Source: Chitinophaga japonensis (GTDB taxonomy: Bacteria > Bacteroidota > Bacteroidia > Chitinophagales > Chitinophagaceae). Taken from it: a DNA stretch of 64,000 nucleotides. The DNA lies in the NCBI RefSeq assembly GCF_007830125.1, contig NZ_VLLG01000004.1, positions 980,326-1,044,325 on the forward strand. The letters run 5' to 3'. This document shows positions 46,353 through 54,955 of this stretch, one piece after another; the stretch's first letter is position 1, and the number at the start of each line of letters is the position of its first letter. A program made the position numbers and the translations under genes. The notes under the pieces were generated by a model. The model saw only the letters and a list, made by a program, of their open reading frames with translations, searched no databases and was not told where the DNA came from.

Positions 46353-47444
46353 ATGGCAGAACGTAGTAAAGCCTATCTGAAACAGGAATTCCGCGACGGA
46401 GAACGGCCATCCGGCGCTGACTTTGGCGACCTGATAGAATCCTTTGTGAATAAAACGGATGACTTTGATACCAGCAAGAACCTCAATTTACCGGCCGGCG
46501 TCAACCTGGGCGATGTTACCACCGGCAAAGCCGGCACCCTCCGTTTTAACAGCGGCACCGTGCAGTTTCATAATGGCAGCACCTGGAACAACATCGCCAG
46601 CGGTGGCTTTGGCCCCGCTGGAAGCGGGAACAGCCTGGGATACGACCCGGGTACAGGCGCAGGGGTGGCTATTGGCCCCAATGCTCCCACCACTAAGCTG
46701 GATGTGCAACTGGGCAATAACCTGGGGCCTTTTGACCGCGCCAGGTTCGGCAACGTTATTATCAGCAACGGCACCGGCACCGCCGCCGCCGATGCGCAGG
46801 TAAGCCATAACAATCACAGCTCCAACACCGGTTTTGCGCTGCGCCAGACCAGTGGCGGCGACGTGTATGTGAATGCGCCTGCCGGCAGCGGGGTTTTTCT
46901 GACCCAGGGCGGTACCAGCACCACCCCGCGCTTAAGCGTTATATCCAGCGGCCAGGTGGTGATCGGCAATAACGCGCTGCTGTCGGCCAACGGCGCGCTG
47001 CAGGTAAACGGCGATGCTTTCAAAAATGCCGGCACCTCAGCATGGCTCATCGCTTCCGACGTACGCCTGAAAAAGGATATCCAGCCTTTTGAAGACGGCC
47101 TTGAAAAGCTGATGCAGGTGCGGCCGATCCGTTTCCGTTATAACGGCCTGCTCAACCAGGATACGGACAAGGAATATGTTGGCATTATCGGCCAGGATCT
47201 GCAGCCCCTGTTCCCTTATATGATAATGGCCGACCCGACGATGCGTATACCCGGTACCGTGGCTACCGGTGAAGGAACATCTTCCAAAGAGGATGGGATG
47301 CTGACCTATGACAGCAGCGCTTTCACCTACGTGCTGATCAATGCCGTGCAGGAGCTCACCCGGCGCGTGCAGGCGCTGGAGAAGCAATTGGAAAAGCAGG
47401 CAGAAAAGCAGCCCGAAAGATCAGCAAAAGCCAGGAAGGCATAG
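46353..47444 (+). CDS. Tail fibre with C-terminal S74 intramolecular chaperone
   Basis: This 363-residue product has an eCIS fibre-type N-terminus (RSKAYLKQEFRDGERPSGAD), a shaft rich in Gly, Asn and Thr, and a peptidase S74 self-cleaving chaperone from about residue 232: ASDVRLKKDIQPFEDGLEKL and YVGIIGQDLQPLFP, ending in a coiled coil (LTRRVQALEKQLEKQ). In the family, cleavage occurs at Ser-Asp, visible here as A-S-D. Fibres choose the target cell. The gene lies between the two large baseplate genes, an unusual place. Confidence 0.85.
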   Translation: MAERSKAYLKQEFRDGERPSGADFGDLIESFVNKTDDFDTSKNLNLPAGVNLGDVTTGKAGTLRFNSGTVQFHNGSTWNNIASGGFGPAGSGNSLGYDPGTGAGVAIGPNAPTTKLDVQLGNNLGPFDRARFGNVIISNGTGTAAADAQVSHNNHSSNTGFALRQTSGGDVYVNAPAGSGVFLTQGGTSTTPRLSVISSGQVVIGNNALLSANGALQVNGDAFKNAGTSAWLIASDVRLKKDIQPFEDGLEKLMQVRPIRFRYNGLLNQDTDKEYVGIIGQDLQPLFPYMIMADPTMRIPGTVATGEGTSSKEDGMLTYDSSAFTYVLINAVQELTRRVQALEKQLEKQAEKQPERSAKARKA

Positions 47445-47474
47445 CCGTCCGCATTGTAAGCATAAGTTACCCCA

Positions 47475-50400
47475 ATGAGCCAGACAACACAAATATCTCC
47501 ACTGCCCCCGGAAATGAAGAGCCAGGATTTCAGCTTTCTCCGCACGGAAGGCCTGCAACTGCTGCAGCGCATTGCCGGCAGCTCCTGGACCAACCATAAC
47601 CTCCACGATCCCGGCATCACGCTCCTGGAAGCCGGCTGTTATGCGCTAACGGAAATGGGCCTGCGCCTGGGCATGGATATCGCGGACCTGGTAGCCAGTG
47701 ACACCTCCGGCTACCAGCAACCTTTTTTCACAGCAGCGCGCATCCTGCCATCGGCCCCGGTAACCATTCATGATATCAGTAAGCAACTGGCCGGCCATCC
47801 GCTGGTGCACAATGCCTGGGTATACCCTTCGCTATCTGCACCGGCAGGCAGGTACAGCGTATTGCTGGAGCTGACCAATGAAGCGCTGAACAGCAACCTT
47901 TTCAACACAACAGTGCTGGCGCCCGGCTATGTGATCGAACTGGGCTTTCCTTTCTGGGATGAGCCGGTAGCCCAACCCTTCCGGCAGGAGGTGGTTTTAC
48001 AGAATATTGTGCTGGAAGCCGCTGATGGAGTAGAGTGGAACAGCATTGAAGACAGCAACGCCTGGTTTGCACGCTTCAGGGTGACCTACACCCAACCCCC
48101 GGTGCCGGGCAACCAGGAAGCCGTATTACTGGTAGTGGTAAGGATCATTTCGCCCCTGCAGGATCCGGCAACAGCAATTCCCCTGATCCTGCCGGCAGTA
48201 AAAGCAAAAATGATCAACCTGGCAGACACCCCGGAAGAAATTGCTTTGGTGCGGCAGTTCAACCACCGTGTACGCGACGCTTATAACGACATGCGTATTG
48301 TACGGCGCTATCTTGGTAACTACCGTAACCTCTGCGAGGACTTCGCGGAATTCAATGCGGCGCGCCTGCAGGAAATTGCCATCTCGGCTACCCTGGAAAT
48401 AAATGCCGGTGTGAACCCCGAAAATCTGCTGGCCGACATCTTTTATCACCTGGACCGCTTCATAGCACCGGACCCTGTTTTTGAATCCCTGGATACTTTA
48501 CGGCAACGGTTGTCCCCGGAAGAGATCTTCGAAGGTCCCCTGCTGGATGCCGGCTTCCTGTCCAATACCGCACTCACTGCATCACAGCAGGCGGAGGTGC
48601 TGTATACCTCCGATATCCTGCGGATCATACTGCAGCAGCGGGACGGCAGCGGGACCGACGTCATACAACAGGAAAACACCAGCTCGCGCAACATAGCAGC
48701 CGTGCGGAATGTCAGCCTGGCCAATTACCTGGACAACCTGCCGGTCACTATCAATGCGCGCAACTGCCTGCACCTGGTGCAAAGCCAGCGGCACATACTC
48801 CGCCTCAGCCTGTTAAAGTCGCGTATTATATGCCTGCGCAACGGCATAGAGGTCGGCTATGACATTAACCGCGTGGTGCAGTTATTCACCTATAAAAAGC
48901 AAAGCGCTCAGCCGCCGGCTGTTGACGGCCCTGTTGATATCCCGGTGACGCCGGGCAACGTTTACCCGGTGTCGGAATATTATCCCCTCCAGAACGATCT
49001 GCCGTTTGCATATGGCGTGGGAGAAGCCGGGTTGCCGGCCACGGCCAGCGCCCGGCGAAAAGCACAGGCGCTGCAGCTCAATGGCTACCTGTTCTTCCTG
49101 GAACAGTTGACTGCCGGCGTGGCGGGCCAGTTGGCCAACTTCAACGCATTTTTCTCTGCCCGGCCGGAGCCGGCGCAAACGCTTTTCTCCTATCCCCTGC
49201 ATGAACTGTCCCAGGTGGCGCCTTTGCTCGGCTCCCCCGGCGGGTATATGACGGCCCTGCAAGCGGCCACCGAACAGGAGGAGGCTTTCCTGAACCGTCG
49301 CAACCGTGTGCTGAACCATTTGCTGGCCGTACTGGGAGAAGATATGTACGACAAGGCGGAACTGAATTACCGCAGGGCGGCAAAAATGGCCACCGGCGAC
49401 AACCAACTGGTGCCCGACCTGCTGAGTATACAACAGGCAGAACGCAATATCGCCTCCCGGCAACTGATACGTGAAAAGGCTGCTTTCCTCCATGCCCTGC
49501 CGGCGCTGAACCGGGACAGGGCCCAGTCCTTCGGCAACCCGGCCATACGCCGGGAAGACCTGGTAGTGATTCAGCCTGTGGCAAACGGCTTTCACTGGAC
49601 CATCCTGGATGTCAGCGGTACGCCCTTATTCCGCTCCCCATTACCACTGCCCGGCATGGCGGAATGCCGTCAACGGGCGGCAGCCACTTTTTTGCTGGCT
49701 ACAGTGGCCGGCAGTTACAGCGCGGCCTCCTCCGGTATGCAATACCGCCTGGTCATACAGCAACCCGGCAGCAACCCTGCCGATGCAGAGATTGCCGAAA
49801 GCGTTGCCGCCTTTGCCTCCCCGCCGGCGGCCATGGCAGCAGTTACAGGGCTGGTGCAAACCATGCTGCAACTGTGGGTGCGCCATACGCTGGCGCCTAT
49901 AGAAAGCCGCCTGTATCACCTGCTTGGCCTTGTACTGCAGGAACGCCGGCAGTTAACCTACCATCCCCTGGATGAATATTTTGAACTATTTGATGATCCC
50001 CCGCCGGATGCCAATATCCACAAACGCTTCCGGCTGTGGGAACTGCCCGGCTTTGCCGGCGATACATTGCTGGTTAGCGAAAAAGACTACGCAGCGCCTG
50101 CGGATGCGGACGCCGTTGCAAAAGCGCAATCCGCCATTCAACGGGTGATAGACAGGGGAATACTGTTTGAGCACTATGACATAGCCGAACCGGTTCCCTC
50201 CCAATACCAACCTGTATTAAAAGACGCCGGCGGCGATGTACTGGCACGCAGTCCGCAAACTTTTGCCACCCCGCAACTGGCCCGGCAGGAAGTGAACCGC
50301 ATATTGTTCCATATATACCGCCGCTACAACCTCGAAGGGTTTTATATGATCGAGCATGCGCTGCTATATCCCTACCAGGATGGCGACACAGACCTGGCGA

Positions 50401-50780
50401 TACCTGGAATGCAGGATCCTTATGCTTTCCAGGTAAGCTTCCTGTTCCCCTCCGGCTATACCAGCAACGTATCTCTGCCCGGCAGCCCGGCTGCGCCCAC
50501 CCATGCTACCAGCAATATGGACCCCGAGTACCGGAAATATGTGACCCAGCAGGTCAGGAAAGCCTGCCCGGCGCACGTACTGCCCAGGATCATATGGATA
50601 GACCACATGGAACCGGGCCAGCCCGTTGGCGCTGCAGACCCCTGCTTCGAGAATGTGGAACAGCAATACCAGGCATGGCTGGAAGCCTGGTTTACGGATG
50701 AAACGGCCACAGCCGTCATTAGCCCCTTGAGAGCAGCATTGGTACAGACGCTGAATGAAGTATTCACCAGGAACAGTTAG
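47475..50780 (+). CDS. Second large baseplate protein (gp7/Pvc12-like)
   Basis: This 1,101-residue product starts with the recognisable segment TNHNLHDPGITLLEAGCYAL followed by TEMGLRLGMDIADLV, typical of the second large baseplate gene of Bacteroidota eCIS and T6SSiii-like clusters. Later blocks include NGYLFFLEQLTAGVAGQLAN and YRRYNLEGFYMIEHALLYP. It should pair with the gp6-like protein to build the wedge. It is followed 5 bp later by the tape-measure gene. Confidence 0.85.
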   Translation: MSQTTQISPLPPEMKSQDFSFLRTEGLQLLQRIAGSSWTNHNLHDPGITLLEAGCYALTEMGLRLGMDIADLVASDTSGYQQPFFTAARILPSAPVTIHDISKQLAGHPLVHNAWVYPSLSAPAGRYSVLLELTNEALNSNLFNTTVLAPGYVIELGFPFWDEPVAQPFRQEVVLQNIVLEAADGVEWNSIEDSNAWFARFRVTYTQPPVPGNQEAVLLVVVRIISPLQDPATAIPLILPAVKAKMINLADTPEEIALVRQFNHRVRDAYNDMRIVRRYLGNYRNLCEDFAEFNAARLQEIAISATLEINAGVNPENLLADIFYHLDRFIAPDPVFESLDTLRQRLSPEEIFEGPLLDAGFLSNTALTASQQAEVLYTSDILRIILQQRDGSGTDVIQQENTSSRNIAAVRNVSLANYLDNLPVTINARNCLHLVQSQRHILRLSLLKSRIICLRNGIEVGYDINRVVQLFTYKKQSAQPPAVDGPVDIPVTPGNVYPVSEYYPLQNDLPFAYGVGEAGLPATASARRKAQALQLNGYLFFLEQLTAGVAGQLANFNAFFSARPEPAQTLFSYPLHELSQVAPLLGSPGGYMTALQAATEQEEAFLNRRNRVLNHLLAVLGEDMYDKAELNYRRAAKMATGDNQLVPDLLSIQQAERNIASRQLIREKAAFLHALPALNRDRAQSFGNPAIRREDLVVIQPVANGFHWTILDVSGTPLFRSPLPLPGMAECRQRAAATFLLATVAGSYSAASSGMQYRLVIQQPGSNPADAEIAESVAAFASPPAAMAAVTGLVQTMLQLWVRHTLAPIESRLYHLLGLVLQERRQLTYHPLDEYFELFDDPPPDANIHKRFRLWELPGFAGDTLLVSEKDYAAPADADAVAKAQSAIQRVIDRGILFEHYDIAEPVPSQYQPVLKDAGGDVLARSPQTFATPQLARQEVNRILFHIYRRYNLEGFYMIEHALLYPYQDGDTDLAIPGMQDPYAFQVSFLFPSGYTSNVSLPGSPAAPTHATSNMDPEYRKYVTQQVRKACPAHVLPRIIWIDHMEPGQPVGAADPCFENVEQQYQAWLEAWFTDETATAVISPLRAALVQTLNEVFTRNS

Positions 50781-50785
50781 TATAT

Positions 50786-52453
50786 ATGCAGCAGGTTGCT
50801 TCACATATCATTCAAAAACAGGTATTCCTGTTAAATGCTGCCGGCAGCAGCACAACAGGACTGGAATGGGACCTGAAGGCCAGCCGGCTGCTGAAAAAAG
50901 TGATCATGCCGGTAGTGGAATCCTGTTTTGAGGCGCTGCCGCTGGAAGGCCGGCATTTCATTATAGACAAGCTGGAAATAGACCTCGGCATTCTTTTACC
51001 GGGCAACCTGGAAGAAGAAACCCGGCGGCGCCTGGATCACCGCTTGTCGGAGGCGCTACTGGAGCACTATAACAGCGCCGTAGGTACGAAATCAGCCGAT
51101 ACGCCCAATACGCCTGGCAGCGCTCCTGCACTGACACGAGGTGATAGCCCGGCCGCCCCGGCGCCTGACCGGGAGGCAACGCAGGCGCCCATAGTGGCCA
51201 GCACAGCACAAGCCCTTTATATGGCGCTGCTGCACTTTCTGCAATCCGGCACGCTGCCCTGGTGGTTCACAGCAACTTCCGGTTCCCTGGCAGATGCCTT
51301 TACTGCCGGCTACCTCAGAGAGATGACCACAGGCGAAAAAAGCACGCTTCGCCAGGTGCTGCAGCAACAGGCCGCCGCCCGTATAAGAATGGTGAACCTG
51401 TTTGCACCAGGCCAGATAAGCGAACTGCTGGAAGCCCTGCGCCTGGATGGCCATAATGCCCTGGCGCAATGGACGCCGCTGGCACAGGCCTTCCGGCAGT
51501 TTGAAGAACTCCTGCCCCTCTTCCATCAACAGTTCTGGACAAGCTGGATCATCGCGGGCGGGCATAACACGCCCCGCCTGGACCTGCCTGAGCTGCTGGT
51601 AAAAACGACCGCCCACAACAGGGCCTTGTTCCGGGAGGCAGGCAGGGCGCTGCTGGCAGCCTGCCGGCAGGAGCAGGCATCCCCTGTGTTTACCGCTTAT
51701 GCCGCCGCGCTGGCGGAATACCTGGAGGAACCGCAACAGGTTGACGCCCCGACACCGGCGGCGGCCCCCAATGAAACCGCCACAGGAGGCCCCCCGGTGC
51801 CTGCCGCGGGCGGCGGGGATCTTGCCAGTGCCGGCAACCATACTGCTGCCGGCAAACAGGAGATGCAGGCCGCTGCAAATGGCGGGCGGACTGCGCACAG
51901 CACGAAGCAGGACCTGCCGCCACAGCGCAGCAAAGAAGACGCCGGTGAAGCAGCATACTGGCAGGTACCTGATGCCGGCATGGTGCTGCTGCACCCTTTC
52001 CTCGCAGAACTATTTACCAGCAATGGTTTATGGGAGCCCGGGGGTTGGTGCACATCACATGCGCCCTGGCAAGCCATGCAGTTGCTGGGCTGGCTCCTGA
52101 ACGGGGAAGAAAGCCAACCCGAATATGCACTCACGCTGTCCAAGCTGCTGACTGGGCTGGAGGTCAGCACGGCCTTACAGGCGGCTCCGCCCCTGCCCGC
52201 CAGCGCCTTTGCCACGTGCCATGAGCTGCTGGAAGCGGTAATAGGGCATTGGAAAGCATTGCGCAACACCGGACCGGGGGGCCTGCAGGAAGGGTTCCTG
52301 CAAAGGCCCGGCAAACTTACCGAGGTAAGCAACGGGTATATGCTGCAGGTGGAGCAAAAAGCGCAGGACGTGCTGCTGGCGCACCTGCCCTGGGGTTTTG
52401 CCACAGTAAAGCTGCCCTGGATGAGCACCCTGCTGCACGTTAGCTGGCATTAA
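50786..52453 (+). CDS. Contractile injection system tape-measure protein (CIS_TMP)
   Basis: This 555-residue product has the CIS_TMP pattern: N-terminal HIIQKQVFLLNAAGSST and HFIIDKLEIDLGILLPGNLE, and a C-terminal block AGMVLLHPFLAELFTSNGLW and LPWGFATVKLPWMSTLLHV. Two low-complexity linkers rich in Pro, Ala, Gly and Thr lie at about residues 105-130 and 310-390. The family is linked to setting tube length, though Bacteroidota members are shorter than phage rulers. It closes the core structural part of the operon. Confidence 0.82.
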   Translation: MQQVASHIIQKQVFLLNAAGSSTTGLEWDLKASRLLKKVIMPVVESCFEALPLEGRHFIIDKLEIDLGILLPGNLEEETRRRLDHRLSEALLEHYNSAVGTKSADTPNTPGSAPALTRGDSPAAPAPDREATQAPIVASTAQALYMALLHFLQSGTLPWWFTATSGSLADAFTAGYLREMTTGEKSTLRQVLQQQAAARIRMVNLFAPGQISELLEALRLDGHNALAQWTPLAQAFRQFEELLPLFHQQFWTSWIIAGGHNTPRLDLPELLVKTTAHNRALFREAGRALLAACRQEQASPVFTAYAAALAEYLEEPQQVDAPTPAAAPNETATGGPPVPAAGGGDLASAGNHTAAGKQEMQAAANGGRTAHSTKQDLPPQRSKEDAGEAAYWQVPDAGMVLLHPFLAELFTSNGLWEPGGWCTSHAPWQAMQLLGWLLNGEESQPEYALTLSKLLTGLEVSTALQAAPPLPASAFATCHELLEAVIGHWKALRNTGPGGLQEGFLQRPGKLTEVSNGYMLQVEQKAQDVLLAHLPWGFATVKLPWMSTLLHVSWH

Positions 52454-52480
52454 AAAACGAACAACAATCATATCAATACA

Positions 52481-54862
52481 ATGAATACACTAAAGAACAT
52501 CCCCCAAAAGATCTGGCTGCTGACCTTATCGGCAGTCCTTGGCTTATTGCCCATGCTTGTAAAGGCGCAGGATATAAACATACCCGGGCCTAACGCAGTG
52601 CATGTATTCAACTTCACCCACAATGTATCCGTTGGCACCATTAACATCTCGCTATCGCCCAATACGCATAGCAACGTGCTCTGGTCCTTTGAAAATTTAC
52701 CGGCAGGCAGAACAGACCCTGTAATGGAAAACGGGGAAGAGATCGGTTTTACAATAAACGGCATTGTTGTCAAGCTGCCCAATGGCGCCACCACCGGCAC
52801 AGCAGGTTCCGCCACCGCGCAGATCTCCGGAACGGGCGATCCTACCACCATGCCCGGCCTGCCCATCAATTTCAGGATACGGATAGTTACAGACAGCGGC
52901 GGCGGCACGCCCGCCCAGCGCGATTACCAGATCAACATCCAGCGTAAACCGCTGGACCTGGCGCTGGTGCTGGATCGTTCCGGCAGCATGGCCTGGTCCC
53001 TGGACGGCGCCGACTTTTCGCCGCCCCCGGGCGAAAGCCGCTGGGAGCTGCTGCAGCAGGGCGTTAGCATCATGAAGAACCACCTGGAGGTGCTGGCGGA
53101 AAGTGACGACCAGATCACCGTAAGAATGTTTGGCAGCTATCCCACCAATAATGGCGTAGTAGTGCCCGGCGCACCATTCAATGCAGGCACACTGGTGCCG
53201 ATGGATGCCGCCAACCTGGCTGCATTAAATACAGGTGGCAGCCTGTGGACAGGGGTAAGCCCCCTCGGCAATACTCCGCTGGGCAACGGCATGCTGGCCG
53301 GCAGGGACCTGTTGGTGCCGGCCATGCCGAACGATCACAACAAAGCCATGATCGTTTTCTCGGACGGGGAGCAGAATGCCGGCAATCAGCAGGTGAAAAC
53401 AACAGCGCCCAATGCGTATACGCAAACCGTGCTGGGTGAAGTGCTGAGAAGCACGCCCCCTAACGAGATCAAAATATACACCGTGAACCTGGGCTTCAGC
53501 GGCATTGCTCCCGACATGATGGCGCAGATAGGGGCCAATAATGGCGGCTCTTTCCTCAATAACGGTATCAGCGGTACGGTAACGGACATCAATAACTATT
53601 TCATGTCCATGGCGTTCACCACGCAGATCACGAACATACTGAGCGGCAGCAGTCCCCAACTGGTAGACTTCCACAGCTCTGTTTTCCCCCTGGCCCCGGC
53701 CGGCCATCCCGTGTCCGAAGGATCATTCCATGTCAACAAGGGCGCCAGCTCATTGATCGTTACATTGATGGGGCCTGGCAGGAGATACGAGCCGCACTTT
53801 ACTTCCATTAAGAAAGACGGACAGGAACTGATCCAGTACGTAAAGCGAACCTCCGACGCCGGTTACATCTCCTTCTCCATTAAATTCCCGGTACCTGGCC
53901 TGCCCAACCTTAGCTCCGAAGGAGAATGGGTGGTAAGAGCAGCGCTGGGGGCCAATCCCGGCAAATCAGTACCCTACGCGCTGATGGCAGTAGTGGATGA
54001 TCACGGGTTAAAGCCCGTCTATTCGCTGGGTGCGCAGCGCTTCAAGGTGGGACAGTCCATGCAGCCTAAGGTCACCCTGCGCCATCTTGGCAAAACACTG
54101 GATCATGCAAAGGTGGAAGTATGGATAGTAAAACCGGGCGATGACATTAACGACCTGGTGGCCCGGTCTAAAACAGATTTTGACCAGCAGCCCGGCGACC
54201 CGGGCACACCCGGTGCGGCCAAGCTCTCCGCTTTAATGAAAGACAGCAGTTTTGTAAAACGTGTCATGAACCAGCAAAGCAGTATACAACTGGCATATGA
54301 TAAAACTGCGGATGCCTATACCGCCACTTTTAACGGGCTGGATGTAGCAGGCGTGTACCAGGCTATATTCCACATCAGCGGAAAAGATACCGCGCTGGGT
54401 AATATCCAGCGTTTCCACCAGGAAAGCTTTTACGTGCGGTTCCCGGATATTGACATCAAGAGCTCCAACATCGTTGTCAGCACTTCCTCTTCCGGCAACT
54501 CCGTTATCACGTTTACGCCACAAACCAGCAAGGGCCGGTTAATTGGCTCCGGCTGGGGTAGCACCATTACCGTAGATGATACGGATGCGACCATTGAGCG
54601 GGTAGTTGACAAGGGTGATGGCAGCTATGAGATCCACATGAAAGGAACGGTAAAGGAACCGGTAAAAATATCCGTTGCAGGCGAACCGGCCTATGACGCC
54701 AAACTTACCAGCAGCCAGGATTGTAATGATCCCGACGCAGGCTTCCTGACGCGCGTAAAATGCTGGCTGATCAGCATAGGGCTGCCCGGCTGGATCATCT
54801 GGCTGATACTGGCGGTGCTGGCTGGCGTGCTGGTATTGCTCGGCAAAAGAAAAAAGAAATAA
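52481..54862 (+). CDS. Exported, membrane-anchored VWA-domain protein
   Basis: This 793-residue product has a signal peptide (LLTLSAVLGLLPMLVKAQ), a beta-rich domain (residues 31-150), a von Willebrand A domain with MIDAS motif DRSGSMAW at about 165, the later Thr in GNTPLGNGM and Asp in MIVFSDGEQN, two or more Ig-like domains, and a C-terminal helix (WIIWLILAVLAGVLVLLG) followed by KRKKK. It should be a periplasmic protein anchored in the inner membrane. VWA domains bind partners through a metal ion. It is a tandem paralogue of the next gene. An exported protein is unexpected in an eCIS operon; a docking or release role is inference. Confidence 0.82.
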   Translation: MNTLKNIPQKIWLLTLSAVLGLLPMLVKAQDINIPGPNAVHVFNFTHNVSVGTINISLSPNTHSNVLWSFENLPAGRTDPVMENGEEIGFTINGIVVKLPNGATTGTAGSATAQISGTGDPTTMPGLPINFRIRIVTDSGGGTPAQRDYQINIQRKPLDLALVLDRSGSMAWSLDGADFSPPPGESRWELLQQGVSIMKNHLEVLAESDDQITVRMFGSYPTNNGVVVPGAPFNAGTLVPMDAANLAALNTGGSLWTGVSPLGNTPLGNGMLAGRDLLVPAMPNDHNKAMIVFSDGEQNAGNQQVKTTAPNAYTQTVLGEVLRSTPPNEIKIYTVNLGFSGIAPDMMAQIGANNGGSFLNNGISGTVTDINNYFMSMAFTTQITNILSGSSPQLVDFHSSVFPLAPAGHPVSEGSFHVNKGASSLIVTLMGPGRRYEPHFTSIKKDGQELIQYVKRTSDAGYISFSIKFPVPGLPNLSSEGEWVVRAALGANPGKSVPYALMAVVDDHGLKPVYSLGAQRFKVGQSMQPKVTLRHLGKTLDHAKVEVWIVKPGDDINDLVARSKTDFDQQPGDPGTPGAAKLSALMKDSSFVKRVMNQQSSIQLAYDKTADAYTATFNGLDVAGVYQAIFHISGKDTALGNIQRFHQESFYVRFPDIDIKSSNIVVSTSSSGNSVITFTPQTSKGRLIGSGWGSTITVDDTDATIERVVDKGDGSYEIHMKGTVKEPVKISVAGEPAYDAKLTSSQDCNDPDAGFLTRVKCWLISIGLPGWIIWLILAVLAGVLVLLGKRKKK

Positions 54863-54883
54863 ACACTAAATATTTAACCCTCC

Positions 54884-54930
54884 CATGACCGGGTTACTGG
54901 CAATAAAACGGTGGCCGGTAACCCGGCATG
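54884..54930 (+). promoter_or_regulatory. Strong hairpin between the two VWA genes
   Basis: The arms CCGGGTTACTGG (54889-54900) and CCGGTAACCCGG (54915-54926) pair over 12 bp with one G-T, with a 14-nt loop; CATG blocks outside extend the stem past one bulged A. No T run follows, so it is more likely an RNA-processing or stability element than a terminator. Confidence 0.55.
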
Positions 54931-54955
54931 TTTAAATCCAAACAAGTTAAAGAAA

